A stretch of 40,462 nt of DNA from positions 1-40,462 of IMG/VR virus record IMGVR_UViG_3300020462_000016. One strand, written 5' to 3'. Below the pieces are notes generated by a model. That model had not been told where the DNA came from and did not search any database. It saw nothing but the letters and a program-made list of their open reading frames with translations. Positions 14,980 through 20,723 of the stretch are shown here, one piece after another. The stretch is from a virus. Positions within the stretch are counted from its first letter, which is position 1. Every line of letters begins with the position of its first letter. Both the position numbers and the translations under genes were made by a program.

Positions 14980-15260
14980 TGGCTGATTTGCAAACAATAA
15001 TCAAGGCTGTCCAAACAATGGAGGCTGACGATTTAAATACTGTAGTTACTGCAATTAAGGATAGAAGAGACTATCTAAGACTTGTAGAGCTCAGACAATT
15101 TAGCAAAGGTGATACAGTATCTTTTTCAGATAAATTTGGTAACCCTAAAACAGGGGAAATCATTTCTATCATGAAGAAGAACATAAAGGTCAAAGAGACT
15201 GATAGCTCAGTTACTTGGCACATTTCACCTAACTTTTTAACAGTTGTAGAGACTGTTTAA
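14979..15260 (+). CDS. Hypothetical protein with SH3/KOW-like C-terminus
   Basis: A 93-residue protein. The first 40 residues are helical ('TIIKAVQTMEADDLNTVVTA'). The rest reads like a small barrel ('FSKGDTVSFSDKFGNPKTGE', 'IKVKETDSSVTWHISPNFLT'), typical of SH3-like or KOW-like folds that bind RNA or protein. ATG 14979 (TAATG, GAAGGAG upstream) is preferred over 14934. It directly precedes the tRNA-like RNA region. Confidence 0.7.
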   Translation: MADLQTIIKAVQTMEADDLNTVVTAIKDRRDYLRLVELRQFSKGDTVSFSDKFGNPKTGEIISIMKKNIKVKETDSSVTWHISPNFLTVVETV

Positions 15261-15261
15261 G

Positions 15262-15480
15262 GATTATCAATCACCTTGATAATGCTGAGTAGTTCTAGGG
15301 GCGAGAGCCCCTAGTTCTTAAGATTTATGGGGGCAAATGGTAAGTGGATCGTTTGATGCTGCGCATTTAACAATTCAAACTCGGGTTCGATTCCCGATGC
15401 CTCCACTGTGAAGGGTAGGACGAGAGGAACCTTCGGGTGATAAAATTTCCAGATGATCTGGACATTCAAAGTCTCTTTCA
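15262..15480 (+). ncRNA. Structured RNA region around a tRNA-like element
   Basis: This 225-base gap has no gene but five helices. ATTATCAA/TTGATAAT is at 15263-15283. A perfect CTAGGGGC-GAGA-GCCCCTAG hairpin is at 15295-15314. The tRNA-like fold is at 15329-15405. The perfect hairpin CCAGAT-G-ATCTGG lies near 15450-15462. A closing TGTGAA/TTCACA brackets the part after the tRNA-like fold. It probably belongs to the transcript from promoter A5 and may be processed. Structure was read by eye only. Confidence 0.55.
15329..15405 (+). tRNA. Alanine-type tRNA-like RNA (tRNA-Ala(UGC) or tmRNA-like domain)
   Basis: This 77-base element has a 7-bp acceptor stem GGGGGCA/TGCCTCC whose third pair is G-U. 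The discriminator base is A and there is no encoded CCA. The T-arm is perfect: TCGGG, loop TTCGATT, CCCGA. G3-U70 plus A73 is the alanine identity set. The rest is not canonical. An imperfect arm with TGC at its tip has C, not U, before the anticodon. Alternatively a 6-bp helix GTTTGA/TCAAAC abuts the T-arm, as P2 does in tmRNA. The D-stem is weak. The T-arm and acceptor are certain; which fold is real is open. Confidence 0.6.
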
Positions 15481-15501
15481 CATAAATTTAAATAAAACTA
15501 T

Positions 15502-15529
15502 GTAACCCTTCTTCAAAGAAGGAGTCAAA
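15502..15529 (+). promoter_or_regulatory. ECF-like promoter A6: GTAACC-N16-GTCAAA
   Basis: The boxes at 15502-15507 and 15524-15529 are 16 bases apart. The spacer contains CCTTCTT-CA-AAGAAGG, an inverted repeat overlapping the promoter. Confidence 0.65.
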
Positions 15530-15550
15530 GTAACGAGGAAAGGAAAAATT

Positions 15551-15739
15551 ATGGCGATGAGTAACGCAACAGAAATATCACGAGTTGTTTTGGTGGTAAG
15601 TCACCCTGACAAATTTGATGTATTAACTGACATATTAGATGACCTAAGCAGAGCTAAAAACTTTGATAGAGCCATTATTGACTATGACAGTCAAAATATG
15701 TGCAGAGTAAATACAGAAGGAGAGGTAGAACTTGGATAA
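15551..15739 (+). CDS. Small hypothetical protein (62 aa)
   Basis: A 62-residue protein with a ferredoxin-like alternation ('ISRVVLVVSHPDKFDVLTDI', 'FDRAIIDYDSQNMCRVNTEG'). It starts at ATG 15551 or at the ATG two codons later, behind AAAGGAAAAA. It overlaps the next start by 8 bases. No family recognised. Confidence 0.7.
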   Translation: MAMSNATEISRVVLVVSHPDKFDVLTDILDDLSRAKNFDRAIIDYDSQNMCRVNTEGEVELG

Positions 15740-16004
15740 GTTATATTATGTCAAGTACTCACAGGAGTCTGAGGCTTATGTAAAAGCTAGTTCGTCTCAA
15801 GAGGCTGTAGATTATATTACTGAACTAACTGAAAATGGCGGTGGCAGCAATATGAACTCAGTTCGTTTGAACGAATGTGGCTGGTATGTAGAGGAAGAAC
15901 TTGGTGAGCTTAAGAAGCTCGATGATGATACAGAAGATTATGCTTCACATGAGGCCGATGATAGGTACTTTAGTGAAGGTGACTTCGGACTGTATTGGGA
16001 TTAA
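15732..16004 (+). CDS. Acidic hypothetical protein with TTG start
   Basis: A 90-residue protein beginning 'MDKLYYVKYSQESEAYVKAS', a beta-rich opening typical of small phage proteins, with an acidic second half. The likely start is TTG 15732, inside the upstream gene and behind GGAGAGG. No better ATG lies near. Function unknown. Confidence 0.65.
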   Translation: MDKLYYVKYSQESEAYVKASSSQEAVDYITELTENGGGSNMNSVRLNECGWYVEEELGELKKLDDDTEDYASHEADDRYFSEGDFGLYWD

Positions 16005-16020
16005 TTATGAGGAGGAATAG

Positions 16021-16125
16021 ATGTTTATAGGTTTATTAGATGAATGGCTTCAAGAGAAAGCACGAAAAGCAGGAAAGAAACCAAAGCGAAAACCTCCTCG
16101 TAAGAAAGGTTATTATAAGATCTGA
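16021..16125 (+). CDS. Mini-protein family member 1 (34 aa, MFIGLLDEWLQEK...)
   Basis: A 34-residue frame with an excellent GAGGAGG site. It has a hydrophobic-amphipathic head (MFIGLLDEWLQEKARK) and a very basic tail of Lys, Arg and Pro. Two similar mini-proteins lie at 21045 and 22808, all sharing the M-(F)-I-G-(L/I)-L-D..L.(K/E)E head. Its stop codon TGA is part of the CTGACT core of element B4. It may bind nucleic acid or membrane; function unknown. Confidence 0.7.
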   Translation: MFIGLLDEWLQEKARKAGKKPKRKPPRKKGYYKI

Positions 16126-16145
16126 CTCTTTTCAGATCATTAATG
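16120..16145 (+). promoter_or_regulatory. Intergenic element B4: ATCTGACT-N12-TTAATG
   Basis: CTGACT is at 16122-16127 and TTAATG at 16140-16145. It overlaps the stop codon of the mini-protein gene. Confidence 0.6.
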
Positions 16146-16232
16146 GTAATAGAACCAGGTGAGCTAAGTAAAAAACACCACCCTTAAAGGGAGTTTGCAC
16201 AATGGACAACACCTAAGTCCTTTACCATTTTT
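16142..16232 (+). terminator. Long inverted-repeat terminator candidate before promoter A7
   Basis: AATGGTAA (16142-16149) pairs with TTACCATT (16222-16229), followed by TTT. Within it CCCTT/AAGGG form a small hairpin and AACACC is repeated. It may end the upstream transcript or be a short structured RNA. Confidence 0.4.
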
Positions 16233-16244
16233 CTAAAAAACTAT

Positions 16245-16273
16245 GTAACCTTTTTGTCTTATCGAGTGTCTAA
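16245..16273 (+). promoter_or_regulatory. ECF-like promoter A7: GTAACC-N17-GTCTAA
   Basis: The boxes at 16245-16250 and 16268-16273 are 17 bases apart. It serves the YubB-like gene at 16314. Confidence 0.75.
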
Positions 16274-16313
16274 TATATGAGGCCCGAAAGGGAAAGCAAT
16301 ATAAGGAGGCATA

Positions 16314-16967
16314 ATGCCAAATTACTGTGATAACTATATACAACTTGAAGGTGATGTTGATGTCATCAGAAAGTTAGTAAAAGACAACACAATGAAATAC
16401 GCTAGTTGGCAAACTAACGATGTAGAAGTCGATAGCTTTGACCTAACTATGATGAGACCTACACCAAGGGTTCTTGACCAAATAACAAGTGGTGCAATGA
16501 CACACGAAGGTGTAACACTTAGCAATTGGGTATACAGAAACGCTGAAGGCGAATTTGTTGACCAAGACATAGAGAATAGTAAAGATGACAGTCTTACAAT
16601 TGTTCCTATATCTTATAGAGAAGGTGAATTTCCAAACGATACAAAAGTTCTTACTGAAGAAGGTAAGAAGATTTTTGCAGAGTTTGGTGCTAGGGATTGG
16701 TATCAGTGGAGGTTAAACAATTGGGGAACCAAGTGGGTAACTCCTACTCCTATCGATGAAGTTCACGAAACTGAGTTAATCAATCTTAGTAACGATAAGG
16801 AAAGCTTAGCGATTGAGTTTGCAAACCAATCAGCTTGGGGACCTCCTTACGAATTGATTTCTTATATTTGTAAAACTTACGACCTCAGAGGAAGTTGTAG
16901 GTGGCATGAAGAAGGTGGTAATGCTGATTGGGGACACTTTGATAACAAAGGTGAACTAGTTAGTTAA
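16314..16967 (+). CDS. Api92/YubB-like ferredoxin-fold protein
   Basis: A 217-residue protein with the Api92/YubB layout. It opens with 'MPNYCDNYIQLEGDVDVIRK', where the family has MPNWC.N....G. The central 'WYQWRLNNWGTKWVTPT' and the late 'FANQSAWGPPYELISYICKT' are the other family landmarks. The fold is ferredoxin-like; the role is unknown, though the family is common on phages and plasmids. It starts behind AAGGAGG and has its own ECF-like promoter, with a hairpin right after the stop. Confidence 0.8.
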   Translation: MPNYCDNYIQLEGDVDVIRKLVKDNTMKYASWQTNDVEVDSFDLTMMRPTPRVLDQITSGAMTHEGVTLSNWVYRNAEGEFVDQDIENSKDDSLTIVPISYREGEFPNDTKVLTEEGKKIFAEFGARDWYQWRLNNWGTKWVTPTPIDEVHETELINLSNDKESLAIEFANQSAWGPPYELISYICKTYDLRGSCRWHEEGGNADWGHFDNKGELVS

Positions 16968-16977
16968 TTTTATAAGT

Positions 16978-17013
16978 TTGTAAAGGTGGGTGCCAAGACA
17001 CTCACCTTTGCAA
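16978..17013 (+). terminator. Hairpin after the YubB-like gene
   Basis: Arms of 15 bases (TTGTAAAGGTGGGTG and CACTCACCTTTGCAA, two mismatches) enclose CCAAGA, 10 bases after the stop. The T-run is absent. The next gene's ribosome site follows, so it may be a processing or stability hairpin rather than a full terminator. Confidence 0.5.
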
Positions 17014-17032
17014 TTAACAAGGGGGAAGTTAA

Positions 17033-17365
17033 ATGAAAGATGTACATGAATTACCTAAAGATATAAAAGAGTTTCTTGTAAGAGAAATTCCAAACTTTAG
17101 GAAATACAATCCTAGTACTCTGCCTTCGGGTAAAGATATATGGGATTTGTATGAGGATTATGTCAAAGAACTATGGTATTGGTATAAAGAATACCAGAGA
17201 AGCGAACAGCCAACTCAATACGACAATGCCTGTGAAATGGCCGGTATGGGAAGGCAGTGGGCAATAATGTGCGACAGCTGCAAAGACAATTTAGAAATTG
17301 TTTATAAAGCTGATGAAGTATTGTTCTGTAGTTCTGAAGACTTTTACTCAGAATATTCTGACTAA
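17033..17365 (+). CDS. Hypothetical protein with C-terminal Cys pair
   Basis: A 110-residue protein, helical and aromatic in the first 65 residues ('DLYEDYVKELWYWYKEYQRS'), with a CxxC-containing end ('MCDSCKDNLEIVYKADEVLF', then C). It may bind zinc. It begins behind AAGGGGGAAG and has no ECF-like promoter of its own, so it is transcribed with the YubB-like gene. Not recognised. Confidence 0.7.
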   Translation: MKDVHELPKDIKEFLVREIPNFRKYNPSTLPSGKDIWDLYEDYVKELWYWYKEYQRSEQPTQYDNACEMAGMGRQWAIMCDSCKDNLEIVYKADEVLFCSSEDFYSEYSD

Positions 17366-17371
17366 ATCAAG

Positions 17372-17548
17372 GGGTTTAATGGTTTAAGGTCGTAAGATCA
17401 TAATCGTAAATACCTCCTTGGTTGCTTATGGTTGGGGAGGCCACTAGAGGAACTAACTCTAATTCACGGGGAGTTAATGTACGCTGTTAACAGTACAGGT
17501 TCCGAGGATTACCACGGGTTTACCCGTTGTGGCCAATCCAATTTTTTT
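17372..17548 (+). ncRNA. Structured 3' region or RNA ending in a strong terminator
   Basis: About 180 bases without a gene. Helices seen are TGTAC/GTACA with an internal GTTAAC, GGAAC/GTTCC, and CCTCC with GGAGG. The end is an intrinsic terminator (17506-17548): GGATT-A-CCAC...GTGG-CC-AATCC, then seven T. This is a long 3' UTR of the 110-residue gene or a released RNA. No promoter lies directly upstream. Confidence 0.5.
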
Positions 17549-17558
17549 ATAAAAGTAT

Positions 17559-17587
17559 GTAACCTTTTAGGAGGAGATGAAGTCTAA
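17559..17587 (+). promoter_or_regulatory. ECF-like promoter A8: GTAACC-N17-GTCTAA
   Basis: The boxes at 17559-17564 and 17582-17587 are 17 bases apart, directly after the terminator. It serves the operon beginning at 17615. Confidence 0.75.
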
Positions 17588-17614
17588 ATAGTACAGGCAA
17601 AACAAGGAGAAGAA

Positions 17615-17851
17615 ATGTCTAACAAACACGAGATAATCGGAAAGTTCACACTCAGATTTGATGAGGCAGATTTAGGTGATGAATTTTGGGAGGCTCACGA
17701 TAAAGCTGATAAGGACCAAGTAGGGTTCTTTACTGAGGCACTTGATATGGAAATAGGTATGTGGATATCACACCTTTTTGGTGGTAATGTTCCTGACATA
17801 CAATTCCTACAACATAGTTGTATCAAGGAAGTCAAGGAGGAAATCAAATGA
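17615..17851 (+). CDS. Acidic hypothetical protein (78 aa)
   Basis: A 78-residue acidic protein ('FTLRFDEADLGDEFWEAHDK') with a C-terminal helix. Clear promoter A8 and AAGGAG support it. The stop overlaps the next ATG (ATGA). Function not recognised. Confidence 0.7.
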   Translation: MSNKHEIIGKFTLRFDEADLGDEFWEAHDKADKDQVGFFTEALDMEIGMWISHLFGGNVPDIQFLQHSCIKEVKEEIK

Positions 17852-18003
17852 TTGACTTCGTAGTAAAGCGATTGCTTGAAATTATTGGCGAAGGTGGTAC
17901 TGAGGAAAATTATGCTAGAGAAGAAATTCTTAGCATAATACATACTCTTGAAAACCAATGGGGATATGAAGTACCTAATATGGCATACCTAGAGGAGGAA
18001 TAA
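17848..18003 (+). CDS. Small hypothetical protein (51 aa)
   Basis: A 51-residue acidic helical protein beginning 'MIDFVVKRLLEIIGEGGTEE'. ATG 17848 is chosen because it overlaps the upstream stop and follows GGAGGAAATC; a frame from 17818 would lie in the upstream gene. It ends in TAATG with the next gene. Confidence 0.7.
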   Translation: MIDFVVKRLLEIIGEGGTEENYAREEILSIIHTLENQWGYEVPNMAYLEEE

Positions 18004-18158
18004 TGGCCACTTTATGGGTGAATTTCAATTTTGAAGTTCCATTTGATGTGGATGACCAAGAAGAATTACATGAAAGTGTAATGGATTGGTTCCAGGAAAT
18101 TAGAGAAGACAACTTACCTTATTATGAGGTAAGTAAAAAATCTAAAGACGAAGAATAA
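18003..18158 (+). CDS. Small hypothetical protein (51 aa)
   Basis: A 51-residue acidic protein beginning 'MATLWVNFNFEVPFDVDDQE', third gene of a tightly coupled trio (TAATG, GAGGAGG). The beta-then-helix pattern suggests a compact fold. Function unknown. Promoter A9 begins 15 bases after its stop. Confidence 0.65.
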   Translation: MATLWVNFNFEVPFDVDDQEELHESVMDWFQEIREDNLPYYEVSKKSKDEE

Positions 18159-18172
18159 ATTTTAGAAAACCT

Positions 18173-18201
18173 GTAACCTTTTTAGGTTGCAGGTAGTCTA
18201 A
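18173..18201 (+). promoter_or_regulatory. ECF-like promoter A9 with embedded hairpin; serves ncRNA 1
   Basis: The boxes at 18173-18178 and 18196-18201 are 17 bases apart. The -35 sits in the dyad ACCTGTAACC...GGTTGCAGGT, which follows the previous stop and could form a 3' hairpin. No gene but a structured RNA follows. Confidence 0.75.
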
Positions 18202-18207
18202 GTAGTA

Positions 18208-18530
18208 TAGGGCTTACTAGCTAAGTCAATATATTAGAGAGGGTCGTAAAGCGGTTCATAGTCTGATATCGAAACTACAGTTACTCACGAAGAAATAGAG
18301 GGCAATCTCTTGATAATGTTTTTTCCTAGGGCAAAAACATTTGACAGACATCCTAACTAAATTCACGAAACGGAACAGTATCGAAATGAAACTACCTGTC
18401 GCAGACCAAAATCCTAACGGGTTAGTTCGAACTAAACTCTTGATATATTGACTTAGGTAGTAAGTTCGTAGCATATTGGGTTACAAAGTAATTATAATAA
18501 AGCAGACTGCACCCTAGTATGTTACGAAGT
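18208..18530 (+). ncRNA. Candidate structured noncoding RNA 1 (~320 nt)
   Basis: This gene-free stretch lies directly behind promoter A9. Arms at 18213-18234 and 18443-18464 pair over 22 bases with one mismatch, starting about where the transcript should begin. Inside lie a 9-bp hairpin (AATGTTTTT/AAAAACATT), GACAG/CTGTC, and repeated TATCGAAA and TCACGAA motifs. A second helix, TTCGTAGCATA (18465-18475) with TATGTTACGAA (18518-18528), follows head-to-tail. No credible start/ribosome-site pair is present. It matches no RNA class that I know. Confidence 0.7.
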
Positions 18531-18542
18531 TATGATCTAGAG

Positions 18543-18568
18543 TTCTGACTCTTTACCAGGCCTTAATG
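18543..18568 (+). promoter_or_regulatory. Intergenic element B5: TTCTGACT-N12-TTAATG
   Basis: TTCTGACT is at 18543-18550 and TTAATG at 18563-18568, followed by ATATAGATACCAGG. It lies just after ncRNA 1. Confidence 0.65.
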
Positions 18569-18673
18569 GTATATATAGATACCAGGACCTGGAAGCAGCT
18601 GGATCTGCCGAATCTTGGCCAGATCATAATCTATATCTTGACTTTACATCTAGATTAATTTTTTAAAAAACAT

Positions 18674-18702
18674 GTAACCTTTTTGCTTCTAAGAGTGTCT
18701 AA
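18674..18702 (+). promoter_or_regulatory. ECF-like promoter A10: GTAACC-N17-GTCTAA
   Basis: The boxes at 18674-18679 and 18697-18702 are 17 bases apart. It serves the gene at 18728. Confidence 0.75.
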
Positions 18703-18727
18703 ATAGTACGCAACCAGAAAGGGTAGT

Positions 18728-19105
18728 ATGTTAAAAGACTTACAACCAAAAGACCAAAAAATTGTATATAACCATGATGGGTTATGTATTACGCATACCA
18801 AAGATAGTGCTCAAGCCATGTTAGAAAATGCAGGGTTTGTTGCTCTAGATATACCAAATTTAGTTGGTGCAACTATTGTTGATATCAATTATGAAAACAC
18901 TTGGTTTGATAGAGATGGCACTTGGGATTTGGATTGCTCAAATATTGTGGTTACCTTATTACTAAGAGATAAAACAACTAGGCGATGGGTTATACAAGCT
19001 GATGAGGAAAACAATAGAGGTGGTTATATTGGCGAATTCGATATGAATGGCGAGATGATAACCAATCCTAAAGAGGGTAAGAGGTACAGAGAGCTTCAAT
19101 CCTAA
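18728..19105 (+). CDS. Hypothetical protein (125 aa)
   Basis: A 125-residue protein, probably alpha/beta ('GATIVDINYENTWFDRDGTW', 'NIVVTLLLRDKTTRRWVIQA'). It starts behind AAAGGG and promoter A10 as a single-gene unit. Family not recognised; the beta-rich second half resembles small ligand-binding folds only in a general way. Confidence 0.7.
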   Translation: MLKDLQPKDQKIVYNHDGLCITHTKDSAQAMLENAGFVALDIPNLVGATIVDINYENTWFDRDGTWDLDCSNIVVTLLLRDKTTRRWVIQADEENNRGGYIGEFDMNGEMITNPKEGKRYRELQS

Positions 19106-19124
19106 AAAATATTTTAGAAACCCT

Positions 19125-19153
19125 GTAACCTTTTTTGGTTATGGGGTGTCTAA
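19125..19153 (+). promoter_or_regulatory. ECF-like promoter A11 with embedded hairpin
   Basis: The boxes at 19125-19130 and 19148-19153 are 17 bases apart. The dyad CCCTGTAACC...GGTTATGGGG includes the -35 and lies right after the previous stop. Confidence 0.75.
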
Positions 19154-19176
19154 TTAGTAAGCAACAAAGGAGAACT

Positions 19177-19593
19177 ATGGGGACAAGAAGTCTACATTAT
19201 TTCTACAGTTCCGAAAAGGAATTAGAAAAACAAGAGCCAACAGCTTGTATATACAGGCATTGGGATGGATACCTTGAGGGGGCAGGACTCGACATAAAAG
19301 AGTTTCTAGAAACCTTAAGAGATACAGATATGGACAGCCGATTTGGGGATGCTTCATATTTAGCATCTAAGTATCTAGTCTATTTGGCTCAAAACTTTGC
19401 AGGCGATTGGAAAGAAAATCCACTCGACTTTTTATCTGTCGGTATTATGCCGACTACTAAAGGTCTTGATGCTTGGCAAGATTACACATACCATTTTGTG
19501 TGTGAAGTTCAAGACAATGGACTTCCTAAGGTGGTATTTGATGGCTACAACGAGGAGAAAGAGGATTTATTTCTCTCTTTGCAAAAACTTTAA
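19177..19593 (+). CDS. Conserved-type hypothetical protein (MGTRSLHYFY..., 138 aa)
   Basis: A 138-residue protein opening 'MGTRSLHYFYSS', then 'CIYRHWDGYLEGAGLDIKEF'. I have seen this type in phages and bacteria (MGTRS..., Y.HWDGY.EG.G), but no function is known to me. ATG 19177 follows GCAACAAAGGAG; the longer frame from 19135 would begin inside the promoter. It is a single-gene transcription unit. Confidence 0.75.
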   Translation: MGTRSLHYFYSSEKELEKQEPTACIYRHWDGYLEGAGLDIKEFLETLRDTDMDSRFGDASYLASKYLVYLAQNFAGDWKENPLDFLSVGIMPTTKGLDAWQDYTYHFVCEVQDNGLPKVVFDGYNEEKEDLFLSLQKL

Positions 19594-19639
19594 CAACCCC
19601 TTGTTGTTAGTGGCTTGAGGGGGGAAACCCCCTCAAAGC
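19592..19639 (+). terminator. Double hairpin after the MGTRS gene
   Basis: AACAA-CCCC-TTGTT (19592-19605) is followed by TTGAGGGGG/CCCCCTCAA (19615-19636) with a tight GAAA-type loop, extended by GC pairs. No T-run. Element B6 follows after 8 bases. Confidence 0.55.
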
Positions 19640-19645
19640 TTTAGG

Positions 19646-19671
19646 ATCTGACTAATTCCCTGGTCTTAATG
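19646..19671 (+). promoter_or_regulatory. Intergenic element B6: ATCTGACT-N12-TTAATG
   Basis: CTGACT is at 19648-19653 and TTAATG at 19666-19671, then TGTATATAGATATAC. The usual CTCTTT is AATT here. Confidence 0.6.
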
Positions 19672-19713
19672 TGTATATAGATATACAGATCATGAAAAAA
19701 TTTTATTTTATAT

Positions 19714-19742
19714 GTAACCTTTTATAAATTCCTGGAGTCTAA
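19714..19742 (+). promoter_or_regulatory. ECF-like promoter A12: GTAACC-N17-GTCTAA
   Basis: The boxes at 19714-19719 and 19737-19742 are 17 bases apart, followed by AGTACGCAACAAAGGAG and the ATG at 19769. Confidence 0.75.
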
Positions 19743-19768
19743 GTAGTACGCAACAAAGGAGAAAAAAT

Positions 19769-20083
19769 ATGGGATATACAACAGCTATGAATGTTAGCCA
19801 AATATTAGGTCTTGAAGAAGGTCTAAAGGCTCATTTTAGAGGTAATTGTTATCCACCTATTCCTTTAGCTATGGTTCCTGTAGCTAAAGAAGTAATTGAA
19901 AATGTTGTACAAGGAGAATTAATGAGAGACTCTAGTTTCCTGGATATAATGATTCAATTACCAAAGATGGAAGATGGGTTCCAAATAACGCATAAAGGTA
20001 GTGACAAGGTCCGTACCGAAGATGCTTTATATGGTTTACATTTAGCAGCATTCGTTGATTCCATCTTAATGGAAGAGGAATAA
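19769..20083 (+). CDS. Hypothetical protein (104 aa)
   Basis: A 104-residue protein beginning 'MGYTTAMNVSQILGLEEGLK', mostly helical, not recognised. A single-gene unit with promoter A12 and a full AAAGGAG site. Promoter A13 with its hairpin begins about 15 bases after the stop. Confidence 0.7.
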   Translation: MGYTTAMNVSQILGLEEGLKAHFRGNCYPPIPLAMVPVAKEVIENVVQGELMRDSSFLDIMIQLPKMEDGFQITHKGSDKVRTEDALYGLHLAAFVDSILMEEE

Positions 20084-20101
20084 AATTATTTAAGATTCCT
20101 T

Positions 20102-20130
20102 GTAACCTTTTGGGGTTGCAAGGAGTCTAA
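20102..20130 (+). promoter_or_regulatory. ECF-like promoter A13 with embedded hairpin
   Basis: The boxes at 20102-20107 and 20125-20130 are 17 bases apart. The dyad CCTTGTAACC...GGTTGCAAGG contains the -35; its outer bases differ from A9 and A11 yet stay complementary. Confidence 0.75.
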
Positions 20131-20158
20131 TTATTACAAGCAACAAAGGAGTTCCTAA

Positions 20159-20413
20159 ATGGAATTAAAAGAGATGCCATTGAGTGATTTAGCTCAAATG
20201 GTTAGAGAAGATTGGGATAACCCACATTTTGGGGCGGTCCCATATTTAGATGCGATGGCAACTATGGAGTCTATAGAAGATAAATACTTCTTAGATGATG
20301 GAGATGACATTGTTATCTATTTTCTTGCTAATGCTCAAACCTGGCGCGGCGAAGTCGCTAGGAATGTTAAGAAGGAATTAAATAGAAGATTCCAGGCTAA
20401 CAAGGGCAAGTAA
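20159..20413 (+). CDS. Hypothetical protein (84 aa)
   Basis: An 84-residue protein ('MELKEMPLSDLAQMVREDW', 'IVIYFLANAQTWRGEVARNV') with a basic C-terminus. A single-gene unit behind promoter A13 and AAAGGAG. Family not recognised. Confidence 0.7.
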   Translation: MELKEMPLSDLAQMVREDWDNPHFGAVPYLDAMATMESIEDKYFLDDGDDIVIYFLANAQTWRGEVARNVKKELNRRFQANKGK

Positions 20414-20432
20414 AAAAAATTTAGATTTGTGT

Positions 20433-20460
20433 GTAACCTTTTCGGTTACACGCAGTCTAA
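20433..20460 (+). promoter_or_regulatory. ECF-like promoter A14 with embedded hairpin; serves ncRNA 2
   Basis: The boxes at 20433-20438 and 20455-20460 are 16 bases apart. The dyad GTGTAACC...GGTTACAC holds the -35, 17 bases after the previous stop. Confidence 0.75.
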
Positions 20461-20466
20461 GTAATA

Positions 20467-20705
20467 CAGGCAAAAAAAACATAGTGCGATTGTGTTGAAT
20501 GCGAAGGTCTTTAGGCTAAGGCATTGATACAGTTCTCAGAATGTTGACACATATAGTATATTTTAAGTTATCCAATGGCTCTAACTTAAGAAGGAGGTAT
20601 GGTTTATCACATTGAACACTACGCAGTGAATGTACGCTAAGCTCCACTAAAGTGGAATTAATCTTGCAAGATAAGATTTAGCTACGACACAGTCGCAGTA
20701 TGTTT
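20467..20705 (+). ncRNA. Candidate structured noncoding RNA 2 (~240 nt)
   Basis: A gene-free stretch behind promoter A14. CATAGTGCGATTGTG (20480-20494) pairs with CACAGTCGCAGTATG (20688-20702), with one mismatch and one wobble. Inside are TTAAGTTA/TAACTTAA, CATT-CACT...AGTG-ATG and a three-way element: GCTAA/TTAGC enclosing TCCACT-AA-AGTGGA and ATCTTGCAAGAT. The AAAGGAG and ATG of the next gene follow within 22 bases. It is therefore either a stand-alone RNA or an elaborate 5' leader. Confidence 0.65.
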
Positions 20706-20723
20706 TCAAGCAAAGGAGAAATT

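Noticed and set aside
18256-18474. Minus-strand frame of 72 codons across ncRNA 1
   Set aside because: No promoter or ribosome site; it runs through the paired arms and its composition is random.
18208-18530. Group I or group II intron
   Set aside because: No interrupted gene flanks it and the conserved core pairing elements were not found by eye.
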